In this document: positions 30,924-38,850 of the stretch, in pieces
How the letters are laid out: every line of letters begins with the position of its first letter
How positions within the stretch are numbered: position 1 is the first letter of the stretch
Source: Verrucomicrobiaceae bacterium
Lineage (GTDB): Bacteria; Verrucomicrobiota; Verrucomicrobiia; Verrucomicrobiales; Akkermansiaceae
DNA: 64,000 nucleotides
Assembly (NCBI GenBank): GCA_027485995.1
Contig: JAIXPW010000077.1
Location: 1 to 64,000 of the forward strand
Direction of reading: 5' to 3'
Notes under the pieces: model-generated
What the model saw: only the letters and a program-made list of their open reading frames with translations
What the model was told of the DNA's origin: nothing
Databases searched by the model: none
Made by a program: the position numbers and the translations under genes

Positions 30924-31163
30924 ATGAAGTCTCGTCTTCCTCGATCACGGAAGGATGCACTCCTTGCCTCCATTCCTCTCTACTTCACCGGCCTCCCTTG
31001 CTGCCACGGGCACCTTGCCCCAAGGAGAAGCCTCAACAATGTCTGTCTCTCTTGCCATAGGACATGGCGAAGGCTCCGAAATGGGTTTGGCGTCTATGGG
31101 GGAGAGCTTCCTGGGCAACTCTCCTTTCGATTCTACAAGCAAATTACCCGCCGGCGGAAATGA
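30924..31163 (+). CDS. Small phage-type zinc-finger protein
   Basis: 79 residues. The core YFTGLPCCHGHLAPRRSLNN, then VCLSC, matches a motif common in phage proteins (Y-F-T-G-x-P-C-x-H-G-H-x-A-x-R, then C-x-x-C). Cys26, His30, Cys41 and Cys44 are the plausible zinc ligands. It overlaps the next start by four bases (ATGA), which also fixes the start of the primase. DNA binding is likely; some relatives are attached to endonuclease domains, but no nuclease domain is present here. Confidence 0.65.
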   Translation: MKSRLPRSRKDALLASIPLYFTGLPCCHGHLAPRRSLNNVCLSCHRTWRRLRNGFGVYGGELPGQLSFRFYKQITRRRK

Positions 31164-32263
31164 GCGAGAACCCCGCGACACGCCGCGCCATCGCGGCGGA
31201 ACTCTTGGGCGAAGCTCCCGACGAAAACGGCTTTGCCCCTTGCCCTGGTCGTCACCTTCACAACGGCTCGACTGGCCGGCGTGACTTCCAAGTGCTCTTG
31301 GAAGGTGCCCCAACCGGGCGGTGCTTTCACACCTCATGCGCGGCCATTGTGGACGATTTCAACGCGAAGCTGCGGAGCATGATCGGGAAGTCGGAAGCGA
31401 GCGGTGCCAGTGGCCCGCCCCGCTCGCCGATGCTTGGCAGCAACGTGCCGCCGCTGCCAGTGGCTCCCAAGCGAGCGAAGCGGCCCCTGTATGACCCCGC
31501 GAAGCTCGCGGCCTTCGCTGCATGCGCTCCCTTCCCCATCACGGCGGAGTGGTTGGCCTCTCGCTCGCCCGTCCTGATTCCGAAGGGCCAAGGCATCGCA
31601 ACGGCGGAGCTTGTGCTGTCCTCTCTGTATGCTCCGGGGGAGCGTGTCCTCGTCTTCACGAGGGAGCATTCCCAAGGGGATTTCCTGTGGGAATGCTCGC
31701 GAGGTGCCTTTCGTCTTGGCGAGCAACCGGGAGTCGGGGCGGTGCCCTCTCCATTGCCGGCGGGTGGTCCGCTTGGGGTTTGGTTTCTCGCTCAACCCGT
31801 GACCGGGCGATGGGCGGCAAACCCTAACAACCGCGCCCCCGATGGCTCCCCGAAGATGGGAAGGCGTCATGGGGCGGTCGTGACCTCTTGGCGGTTCATG
31901 GTTCTGGAATCCGATGAAGCTCCGCCCGAGTTGTGGCTACGCGCCTTGGTTCAACTGCCCTTGCCCATTGTGGCGGTTTACACCTCGGGCGGTCGCTCGA
32001 TCCATGCCCTTTGCCGGGTGGGTGCCAGTTGCAAGGAAGAGTGGGATTCCCTTCGTGATGACCTGGTGCCCATCCTGTGCCCTCTCGGGGCGGATGCTGC
32101 TGCAATGACCGCTGTCCGTTTGACGCGCCTTCCCGGCACGCTCCGCCATGGCTCCCGGGGAAAGGATGGAAAAGTGAATCCCTACCCTTCCCCGCGCCCT
32201 CAACGCCTGCTGTGGCTCAACCCGGAAGCAACCGCCGTTTCGATCCTCGACCTTCGCCCCTGA
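31160..32263 (+). CDS. Primase-like replication protein of the island
   Basis: 367 residues. The N-terminus has CHC2-like zinc ligands (Cys28 and His32 in FAPCPGRHLH; Cys55 and Cys60 in GRCFHTSCA). The C-terminal half carries the archaeo-eukaryotic-primase-like strand pattern WRFMVLESDEAP and IVAVYTSGGRSIHALCRV. Here SGGRSIH matches the nucleotide-binding SGGxGxH motif, and TRLPGTLRHG follows. It is followed nine bases later by a helicase, the usual primase-helicase pair for autonomous replication of satellites and plasmids. It probably initiates at an origin within the element. Confidence 0.72.
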   Translation: MSENPATRRAIAAELLGEAPDENGFAPCPGRHLHNGSTGRRDFQVLLEGAPTGRCFHTSCAAIVDDFNAKLRSMIGKSEASGASGPPRSPMLGSNVPPLPVAPKRAKRPLYDPAKLAAFAACAPFPITAEWLASRSPVLIPKGQGIATAELVLSSLYAPGERVLVFTREHSQGDFLWECSRGAFRLGEQPGVGAVPSPLPAGGPLGVWFLAQPVTGRWAANPNNRAPDGSPKMGRRHGAVVTSWRFMVLESDEAPPELWLRALVQLPLPIVAVYTSGGRSIHALCRVGASCKEEWDSLRDDLVPILCPLGADAAAMTAVRLTRLPGTLRHGSRGKDGKVNPYPSPRPQRLLWLNPEATAVSILDLRP

Positions 32264-32272
32264 CTTCCTCCC

Positions 32273-33868
32273 GTGTCTTTCCCTGAAAAACCTCCCGCCG
32301 CTACTGGCGACACCGGCCCCGATGAAATCCGCCGGAACTTCGCGGCGGTCGCTGCCGCCACTGACACACCCGCCCCGGGCGACGGGTGCCGCCTTCCGAT
32401 TGTGTCCCTGGCACAACCGATTTCCGCCCTCGCCCGGACGGTTGGGATGATACTTCACGCCGCCCCGCTCTTCCGGTTTGGGGAAACTCTCTCGACGGTG
32501 GACGAATCCGGCCGCATTGCCGGGATGACTGCGGAGCGGTTCCCCTCATGGGTGGAAAGTTACCTCGCCTTCACCCGCCCGACGAAAGACACGCCGGCGG
32601 TGGAATCCATCGGCAAAGACCTCGCTGGCAAGATCCTCGCGGCGGACCAATTCCGCGACCAGCTCCGCGAGCTGAAAGCCGTTTCCGAAGCCCGCCTGCC
32701 ATCATGGAAGGGCGAGGGCGACACGCGCACGGTGGAACTTGCCCCTGAGGGCTTCAACGCTGCCACGGGGCTCTTCACGCTCAACCGCATTCCATACGCG
32801 GAAGACATGACCGAAAAGGAAGCGGGGCGGGTGCTGTGGGATGAACTCTTGAAGGATTTCCCATTTGATCCCGAGGGCGAATCCCAACCCCACAAGAGGC
32901 GGAGCTTTGCCGCTCAACTCGCGGCAATGGTTGGCGTCTATTGCCACGCGCTTTTCGATGAAGGCACGCCCCGCCCGATGATCGTTTTCAACGCGAACCA
33001 ACCGGGCTCCGGGAAAAGCCTTCTCATGCGCCTTGCCCTTGCTCCGGTGCATGGTCCGCCGCCCGAGTCAGGAAAGCCCGAGACAGAAGCGGAGTTTGAA
33101 AAGGTGCTCGATTCCGCCGCCATCGCCCGCAAGCCCTTCCTCGTCTTGGATGACTGCAAGAGCATTCACTCGCAAGCCCTCAACCGCTTTGTGACTTCGC
33201 CCGTGCATGAGTGCCGCCTCATGCATTCGCAACGCTTGGCGACGGTGCCCAAGGTGACGCAAGTATGGGCGACGGGCAACGGGCTCGCCATCAGTGAAGA
33301 CCTCGACCGCCGCGCCCTGGTGATTGACCTTTTCGAGCCCGGGGAAGCCGCGAGCCGCTCATTCAAACGCGAGATTACGCCCGGGTGGCTTTTCTCCCCC
33401 GAGACTCGCGCCCGGTCGCTCGCGGCCCTGTGGTTGCTTGTGCGATGCTGGCGAGACGCAGGCATGCCGATGATGAAGGAAAACCGCCGCGCCTCGTTTG
33501 AAGAGTGGTCTGCCATCGTTGGCGGCATCGTGACGAGCTTCGGATTCCCGAATCCCTTCGCCCCGAGGAAAGCCGACGTTGGCGGCGATGAAGCAAGCCG
33601 CGCCCTCAACCTCGTCATTGGCTCGCTGGTCGGTGAAGCAAGCCGCGACCTTCCGCCAACCCTGACAACCGGGGACATCCTCGACCGGGCGGAAGCTGAC
33701 GGGATGCTCGACGTGATTGTGGGATTCGCCAAGGAGCCCAAGAAGGCCCTCGGGTGGCGTCTCAAGAAGCTCAAGGGGCGGCATCTGATCGACACGCAAC
33801 GCCGCGCTTTCGAGTTTGGCCGGCGTGAGTTGTCTGCGGGGGCAAAGTATCCCATCACCTTCCTGTGA
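32273..33868 (+). CDS. AAA+/SF3-like helicase of the island
   Basis: 531 residues from a GTG start. The ATPase core has Walker A NANQPGSGKSL (about 240-250), Walker B KPFLVLDD (about 287-294), sensor 1 VWATGNG (about 331-337) and a likely arginine finger in EDLDRRALVIDLFEPGE. This order is typical of D5/SF3-type replicative helicases of phages and satellites. It forms the replication module with the upstream primase. Downstream is a long non-coding segment that could hold the origin. Confidence 0.8.
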   Translation: MSFPEKPPAATGDTGPDEIRRNFAAVAAATDTPAPGDGCRLPIVSLAQPISALARTVGMILHAAPLFRFGETLSTVDESGRIAGMTAERFPSWVESYLAFTRPTKDTPAVESIGKDLAGKILAADQFRDQLRELKAVSEARLPSWKGEGDTRTVELAPEGFNAATGLFTLNRIPYAEDMTEKEAGRVLWDELLKDFPFDPEGESQPHKRRSFAAQLAAMVGVYCHALFDEGTPRPMIVFNANQPGSGKSLLMRLALAPVHGPPPESGKPETEAEFEKVLDSAAIARKPFLVLDDCKSIHSQALNRFVTSPVHECRLMHSQRLATVPKVTQVWATGNGLAISEDLDRRALVIDLFEPGEAASRSFKREITPGWLFSPETRARSLAALWLLVRCWRDAGMPMMKENRRASFEEWSAIVGGIVTSFGFPNPFAPRKADVGGDEASRALNLVIGSLVGEASRDLPPTLTTGDILDRAEADGMLDVIVGFAKEPKKALGWRLKKLKGRHLIDTQRRAFEFGRRELSAGAKYPITFL

Positions 33869-34764
33869 CCGCTACGCGCCCGCCTGAGGGCTCCCCCTGC
33901 CCCCCTTGCACGAGTTGGGAGGGCGAGCCCCAAAAGGCCAGTCCCTCCCCCGAATGGCGACTCTCGGGCATCACTAGGGACCATTCGCAAAAGGAATCTT
34001 TTAGGCCCGAGCCCTTCCCTTAGTGCCTCCGACTCCGGGCATTTAAGCGGCTGGCGCGGTGAAAAAAACCGCTGCCCATTTCCCCCGGGAAGGGGAAAGT
34101 GCCCCGCTCCTTCCCTTGCCCCTCCCCCCGGGGGGTAAGGAATCTTTTTTCCCACCTGGCCCCGAGGTGGGTCTTGGAACTGACAGCCAGAACGAGAGAG
34201 GCACCCCGCCCTTTTCTTTGGCACTGGTTCCGGTGCCAATGTCCCTTCGCCTGGCCCCTTCCCGCTGTGCCCTCGATTCCTTTGCACTTCCGGGTGTCGA
34301 TCCCCTTGCTTGAAAGGCCTTCCCCGAAATGGAAAGGCCACTCTGAAAGCCTTGTTGCGCTTGGTTCTGTGGTCTTTTGGGGTTTCTCTCTGGGAATAAG
34401 AGAAGGGGGAGAGTTGACCTTGTGAGAGGGGGACAGGCTCCCGGCAATGGCGTGGGGGACTGGAATCCTCGGGCTGAAAACCCCAAAAAGGCCACTTCCG
34501 CCGCAACCCGTAAGGAAAGCGGGTGGCCTTTCGATTCAAGGGAAGGCCTTCACCCGCTCCGCTTCCATTCGCTCCCCGCCCCGCGAAAACGCCGCGCCCT
34601 GGAAGGGGCTTCACGGTCCAGCCAAATCGGGGGCGATCCTGTTACGGTTTGTTACGGTTAAAATCGGCAATTCGGCGCATTTTCGCGCTTTTCAGTGCAT
34701 TTCAACCGCCACCCGGAAACTTGCTCAAGTCCTTGAAAACTAGCACTTTGCTTGCATCTAAAGG
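33869..34764. other. Long non-coding right end of the island, candidate replication origin
   Basis: About 900 bp without a supported gene. It contains repeated AAAGGCC(AC) words on both strands (33933, 34313, 34333, 34487, 34523 and 34543 regions), a strong hairpin TTGGCAC/GTGCCAA at 34218-34239, and the GTTACGG double repeat at 34641-34657. Its place directly after the primase and helicase genes suggests the origin. A 482-codon minus-strand frame here runs across the helicase gene and is a shadow. Confidence 0.5.
34641..34657 (+). repeat. GTTACGG double repeat near the right end of the island
   Basis: Identical to the 17-mer at 27966-27982 and in the same orientation, 107 bp inside attR. 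The pair brackets the element just within the attachment repeats, as expected of arm-type integrase sites. Confidence 0.6.
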
Positions 34765-34808
34765 AAGCATCCCCGCCGGGAATCGAACCCAGATCTAGAG
34801 TTTAGGAA
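34765..34808. mobile_element. Right attachment repeat (attR) of the island, inside the tRNA gene
   Basis: A perfect 44-bp match to 27880-27923. It contains the 3' part of the intact tRNA-Arg, so insertion regenerated the tRNA. The repeats span a 6.93-kb element. Confidence 0.93.
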
Positions 34809-34839
34809 ACCCTTGTTCTATCCGTTGAACTACGAGGAC
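34768..34839 (-). tRNA. tRNA-Arg (anticodon CCU)
   Basis: It folds as a full cloverleaf on the minus strand. The acceptor is GTCCTCG with CGGGGAT, the D-arm GTTC-AACGGATA-GAAC, the anticodon arm AGGGT-TTCCTAA-ACTCT with anticodon CCT, the variable loop 4 nt, and the T-arm CTGGG-TTCGATT-CCCGG; the discriminator is G. CCA is not encoded. It reads AGG codons and serves as the integration site of the neighbouring island. Confidence 0.95.
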
Positions 34840-34894
34840 GTTTTCTTTACAGTGTAAGGCTTCGGTTGACAGAAGCCTGACCTTGAAAGGCCGC

Positions 34895-34917
34895 TTTGAC
34901 CATGCGGTTTGACCATG
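34895..34917 (+). repeat. Direct repeat TTTGACCATG (two copies, 13-bp period)
   Basis: Copies at 34895-34904 and 34908-34917, 41 bp before the second integrase gene. A stem-loop AGGCTTC/GAAGCCT lies just upstream at 34857-34878. The repeat could be an integrase arm site or an operator for that gene. Confidence 0.4.
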
Positions 34918-34957
34918 TCGGCTTGATCTGTGCGTTTCCCTGCGTCACTTCTGGCGC

Positions 34958-36001
34958 ATGAGCGAAACGTGGAGCAAAGCCGGTGAGAACCTGGTGAGAC
35001 ATCGCGGTGGCACCTACTACCTGCGGGCATGGGTCGGCGGCAAGGTCATTCGAATAAGCCTCGAAACGAAAGATCTCCGGATTGCGAAGCTGAAGCGAGA
35101 CACCGAGCTGGATGCCCAGCGCCAGAAAGCAGCCAAGAAGCTGCCCGAGGCGGGAAAGACACTCGGCGATGCGCTTGAGGTCGTTCGGCTGCGCCTAGCA
35201 TCGGTCCCCGACCACAAGGACAGCACTCGCCACTACTACGACCAGCTCGTGACGGCGGTGAAGGGCTCGCTGCCAGCGGATCGAGCCGCGAAGAGTTGGA
35301 CCGCCGACGAGGCCCGGGTGTGGTGGAAGCAATTCACCAGCGGAGTGTCAGCAACGCGCGCGAATGGCGCTCTTCGGATCGTCCGCATGATGTTCGACAT
35401 CCTTGTGGAGTCCGGGTCCCGACGTGACAATCCGGGATCGGATCTGAAACGCCGGAGAGTTCCTCAGACCGGGCTTTCTCATCTGCCCCAGCGCGAGAAG
35501 TTCGAGGAGATCCTCAAGTCGATCCGGAGCCTGACCCATCCGTCCGCGAAAGAGTCCGCCGATTTCGTTGAGTGGCTGGCGTGGTCAGGGATGCGCGTGA
35601 ACGAAGTTCGGCACTTCTGGTGGGAGCATGAGGGCAAGCAGTGGCTGGAGGTCACTGGAGGCCCAAACGGCACGAAGAACCACCGGCACCGGCACATTCC
35701 GAAGTTCGAGGCGCTGAAGCGGATTCTGGACGCCCGTCGTTATCCGGGCTGCACCGGTCCAGTGTTTTCGATCAAGTCCCCGCGATTCGCCCTGACCAAC
35801 GCATGCAAGCGCTTGGGGATTCCGCACATCCGGATCCACGACCTGAAACACCTGTTCATGACGACAGCGATCGAGAAGGGCGTGGACATTCCCACTGTCT
35901 CGAAATGGGGAGGCCATCAGGACGGCGGCGTGCTGGCGATGCGGACCTATGGGCACATTCGCGATGATCACAGCCTCGAGGAAGCGCGGAAGATGCGCTG
36001 A
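34958..36001 (+). CDS. int: Tyrosine recombinase / phage integrase (second element)
   Basis: 347 residues. The arm-binding N-terminus has the pattern VRHRGGTYYLRAWVGGKVIR, and the core-binding domain is about 70-160. In the catalytic part Arg is present in WSGMRVNEVRHFWWEH, Lys is likely in GTKNHRHRHIPK, and the nucleophile Tyr is in MRTYGHIRDDH. The second conserved box reads RIHDLKHLFMTT, with Lys where almost all family members have Arg (HDLRH). Activity may be reduced. It starts 119 bp from the tRNA-Arg 5' end and reads into the prophage. Its last 146 bp overlap a convergent gene. Confidence 0.9.
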   Translation: MSETWSKAGENLVRHRGGTYYLRAWVGGKVIRISLETKDLRIAKLKRDTELDAQRQKAAKKLPEAGKTLGDALEVVRLRLASVPDHKDSTRHYYDQLVTAVKGSLPADRAAKSWTADEARVWWKQFTSGVSATRANGALRIVRMMFDILVESGSRRDNPGSDLKRRRVPQTGLSHLPQREKFEEILKSIRSLTHPSAKESADFVEWLAWSGMRVNEVRHFWWEHEGKQWLEVTGGPNGTKNHRHRHIPKFEALKRILDARRYPGCTGPVFSIKSPRFALTNACKRLGIPHIRIHDLKHLFMTTAIEKGVDIPTVSKWGGHQDGGVLAMRTYGHIRDDHSLEEARKMR

Positions 36002-36701
36002 GAGGAAGCCTCTGCGATGCCTCGACCACTCGCTTGAGTTCGTGCGCAATCTGCCGGTCTCGATCCACCCACCCAGCGGCGGGCGGATTGCCAACGGTGA
36101 TCACGTCAAACCGTTTCACCGCCTCGTCAGCGTCGGCGTGGATGGGCAGGGCGGTGAATGGTCCGCCTGTCGCGTCGAAGGGCATCAGCACTCGCTCGCA
36201 GACGCCCTCCAGTGCCGCCCACACGGTCAGATCCTCGGGAGCCTTGGTGTCGAGGGGCAAAGTGGCCAAACGCGCAGCAGCGGCGGCGGCAGCGTGCCCC
36301 GGTAAGGAGTAGGCCATACCGAAGGCTGCGTTCCTCCCAGCCTGCGGCCAGCTCAGGCCGACGGCGGTGTCGGCAGTGGCATGGAACCTCTCCAGGCGCA
36401 CAATCACGGTGTCGTCGTCAAGTTTCAGCGCGTGGGTCGAATTGTGCCGAATGCAGGCCGTCGCCAACTCGCCCATGATTCCAGCCGCGCAGTCGGTGCC
36501 ATTGAGATTGCCTCGCCTCGGGAAGGCCGTCGTCCGGATCTCGATGCCCTTGCTCTCCAGCCAGCCGAGAACGTGGGGCTGCAGTGGTGCGGCCGCATCC
36601 TGGCAGACTACCGGCACGAGCCCCGCCAGCCGTGCTCCACGCACCGCCCACGGCACCCGCAAGGCTGCGCCCCCATAGGTGAAGATGCAGGCCGGGATCA
36701 T
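35856..36701 (-). CDS. Phage glycosyltransferase-like protein
   Basis: 281 residues from the ATG at 36701, which overlaps the upstream stop by four bases. The N-terminal half has a GT-A-like layout (MIPACIFTYGGAALRVPWAV, GLVPVVCQDAAAPLQPHVLG), an acidic metal-binding-like motif (HALKLDDDTVIVRLERF) and later GWVDRDRQIAHELKR. It is the last gene of the tail module, so it may modify the virion or the host surface. The C-terminal 45 residues lie antiparallel to the integrase gene and look random. The original stop was perhaps lost when the integrase end was joined here. Confidence 0.55.
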   Translation of the reverse strand: MIPACIFTYGGAALRVPWAVRGARLAGLVPVVCQDAAAPLQPHVLGWLESKGIEIRTTAFPRRGNLNGTDCAAGIMGELATACIRHNSTHALKLDDDTVIVRLERFHATADTAVGLSWPQAGRNAAFGMAYSLPGHAAAAAAARLATLPLDTKAPEDLTVWAALEGVCERVLMPFDATGGPFTALPIHADADEAVKRFDVITVGNPPAAGWVDRDRQIAHELKRVVEASQRLPLSASSALPRGCDHRECAHRSASPARRRPDGLPISRQWECPRPSRSLSS

Positions 36702-37738
36702 GGCAGCGCCTCCACGATCCGCATCACCGCAAAGGCACAATTCCGCTCTTCGCGGATCAGATCGCCCATCGGATCACGCACGTTGCCAAAAGTCCCCACG
36801 ACCGAGTTGTCGGGGTTTTCGCCAACGTAATTGCCCTGCAAATCATAAGCTGGATAGGGGTCGCCTGGATCGAGGAACAGAACGAGGCTCCGACTCAGCC
36901 CGGACGTCAGCCAATCAGGAATGTCGATGGTCCATTGGTCGCCGTAAAGACGCACCACGGCACCATCCACACCAGCGGTCCGAAGGTCTGCCTGAAGGTC
37001 CGCTTCTTGTGACGGCATCGAGTAGGGATAGCTCGGCAATGAGATCGTTGATCCCCCATGCGGGGCCACTGCCGTGACTGAGCTTCCGGACATGGTCACA
37101 TCATAAGGAAATGCCCCCGACGACAGATGATTTCGCACGGTCACCGACAACGCTGCGGAGGTCACAGAGACAGTCGCGCCAGTGAATCCCTCAGCGATCA
37201 AATCCGCCTCCAAAGCGGCCGCATCGGCGGGCATCGCATAAGGGTAATTCGGAAGGCTGATCAGCGTGTCAAACAGATGGATTTCCGTGATCGATTGCCC
37301 GGATCGATTTGAACCGATTTGCAGGTCCAGCATGACCTCGAACCACATCACCGGCACCGAGGCGCGCGCGAAATACCGGGTCTTTCCAGTGCCTGCGGAT
37401 TCCGGCGTCGTGCCAGGCGTCGAGACCCAATCGATAGTCTCCCAAGTGCTCAGATCCGTCGTGTAATCGAGTGCCAGATTGATCGTTCCGTTGCTCCATC
37501 CGTCCTCAGGAGAACCGGTTAAATCATCCGGCATCACGATCTCCAATTCGAACCATCGCGCCGTGCTGTCATTAGAGACTGACGAGGTGACCCTCACGTT
37601 CTCATCCAGCCACTCCTGAGAGATCGATTTGACGGTATCCGGAGCGATCCAAACCACCCGCTCGCCACGGATCAGCATCTCCAGATCACGGCCATCGCGT
37701 GACAGCCTTCTTGGGTATCTTGAGCCCTTCCGGATCAT
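36698..37738 (-). CDS. Distal tail protein with internal YPY repeat
   Basis: 346 residues from the ATG at 37738, coupled to both neighbours by ATGA overlaps. It contains two related segments, SLPNYPYAMPADAAALEADL and SLPSYPYSMPSQEADLQADL, each followed by a small beta unit. Elsewhere it is beta-rich (RWFELEIVMPDDLTG, TRYFARASVPVMWFEVMLD). Its position after hub and fibre-like genes suggests a tail-tip or fibre component. No family is recognised. Confidence 0.6.
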   Translation of the reverse strand: MIRKGSRYPRRLSRDGRDLEMLIRGERVVWIAPDTVKSISQEWLDENVRVTSSVSNDSTARWFELEIVMPDDLTGSPEDGWSNGTINLALDYTTDLSTWETIDWVSTPGTTPESAGTGKTRYFARASVPVMWFEVMLDLQIGSNRSGQSITEIHLFDTLISLPNYPYAMPADAAALEADLIAEGFTGATVSVTSAALSVTVRNHLSSGAFPYDVTMSGSSVTAVAPHGGSTISLPSYPYSMPSQEADLQADLRTAGVDGAVVRLYGDQWTIDIPDWLTSGLSRSLVLFLDPGDPYPAYDLQGNYVGENPDNSVVGTFGNVRDPMGDLIREERNCAFAVMRIVEALP

Positions 37739-38847
37739 GGGTCGTAGATGTCGTAAATCGTGTCCGTGTCGGGCGGATCGAGCGCGAGGAAATCCGCCGA
37801 GGTAATGGTCACCCAAGGGATGGTCTCGAAGCCTCCCCATTGGATCGCGCCTTCCTGGAACTGCTGAAGGTTGCCGTCACCATCCGAGTAGGCAATGGGC
37901 ACGTGGTAAACCGGGCTTGCGTTGTCCGGCACCGAGGACGCGAAGAACGGTCCGCTCACTGAGGCAATCACCCCCGGCGCAGACTCCGTCACTGAGCAAT
38001 ACACCCAGCCCTCGACCGGCACGCTGGAAAGCACCTGCACGTGCATTGTGAAAGCTGTCTCGTCGTAGCCCCATGTCGTCGCTCCATAGGTCGTCGAGAC
38101 ATAGACTCCGGAGGGATCGTCAGGCGGTCCGCTGGCCCGCTCTGCCACGTCGCTCGATCCATCGTTGATGAGGCCGACACCAGCGTCGTCGATGGTGAGA
38201 AACCAGCCACTCAGAGCGTCGCCTTCATACTCCTGAACCGACACGGCGGTGAACTCATCCGAGTCGATCAGTGAGCTCGTGGCGGACACCAGACAGCCCG
38301 GAATCGTGCCCCCGGTTTCGAGGGTAGTGGTGACCGTGAAAGCAGCTCCCCCGTTGTAGGTTGTAGCCCCGGCAGAGGTGCTGTTGAACGTGCCCACCGG
38401 AGCGATGGTGAACCCGGTCCCGGTCGCCAGATCGATCGTGCCATCGGTGATTCGCGCCGTGCCCGCACCGGCATTGAAAATGATCTTCTTCCCCTCTGCA
38501 AACGTCCCTTCGAACTCGTTCGGGATAGTCGGCTTGAAGATGCCCACCGGCACCAGGGTGCCGCCCGTGGTGGTCGCCTTGATGTTCCGGCCGTTTCCTC
38601 CGAGAAACACCGATGCACGAGGCCCGGCGAATGTCCGCGCGCCATCCTGATCCGGCCTTGCCTGGCGTGCTCCGGCCACGGCCTTGTCGGCCACGTTGAA
38701 AACCTGCCCCTGCCGCGCATTGACGACCGTGCCGGCCGCCATGTGGATGTTTCCAGAGCGGTCGATCACGCACTCGAATTGGCGCGAAGCCGCAGGACCA
38801 TTTCCGGCGCGGAACGGTGGCGCAGTGGGTGGCGTGGTGATGGGCAT
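37735..38847 (-). CDS. Distal tail structural protein, function unknown
   Basis: 370 residues, Gly/Thr-rich and beta-rich (GNIHMAAGTVVNARQGQVFN, KATTTGGTLVPVGIFKPTIP, GTGFTIAPVGTFNSTSAGA). It lies between the hub-like gene and the YPY-repeat gene and overlaps the latter by four bases. It is probably part of the tail tip or fibre. No domain can be named. Confidence 0.6.
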   Translation of the reverse strand: MPITTPPTAPPFRAGNGPAASRQFECVIDRSGNIHMAAGTVVNARQGQVFNVADKAVAGARQARPDQDGARTFAGPRASVFLGGNGRNIKATTTGGTLVPVGIFKPTIPNEFEGTFAEGKKIIFNAGAGTARITDGTIDLATGTGFTIAPVGTFNSTSAGATTYNGGAAFTVTTTLETGGTIPGCLVSATSSLIDSDEFTAVSVQEYEGDALSGWFLTIDDAGVGLINDGSSDVAERASGPPDDPSGVYVSTTYGATTWGYDETAFTMHVQVLSSVPVEGWVYCSVTESAPGVIASVSGPFFASSVPDNASPVYHVPIAYSDGDGNLQQFQEGAIQWGGFETIPWVTITSADFLALDPPDTDTIYDIYDP

Positions 38848-38850
38848 GGA

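Noticed and set aside
33166-34614. 482-codon minus-strand open frame over the island helicase end
   Set aside because: The part inside the helicase is antisense shadow, and the rest is Pro/Arg/Gly-rich without any protein-like pattern.
34857-34878. Stem-loop AGGCTTC/GAAGCCT between tRNA and second integrase
   Set aside because: No T-run on either strand; too weak to call a terminator or RNA gene.
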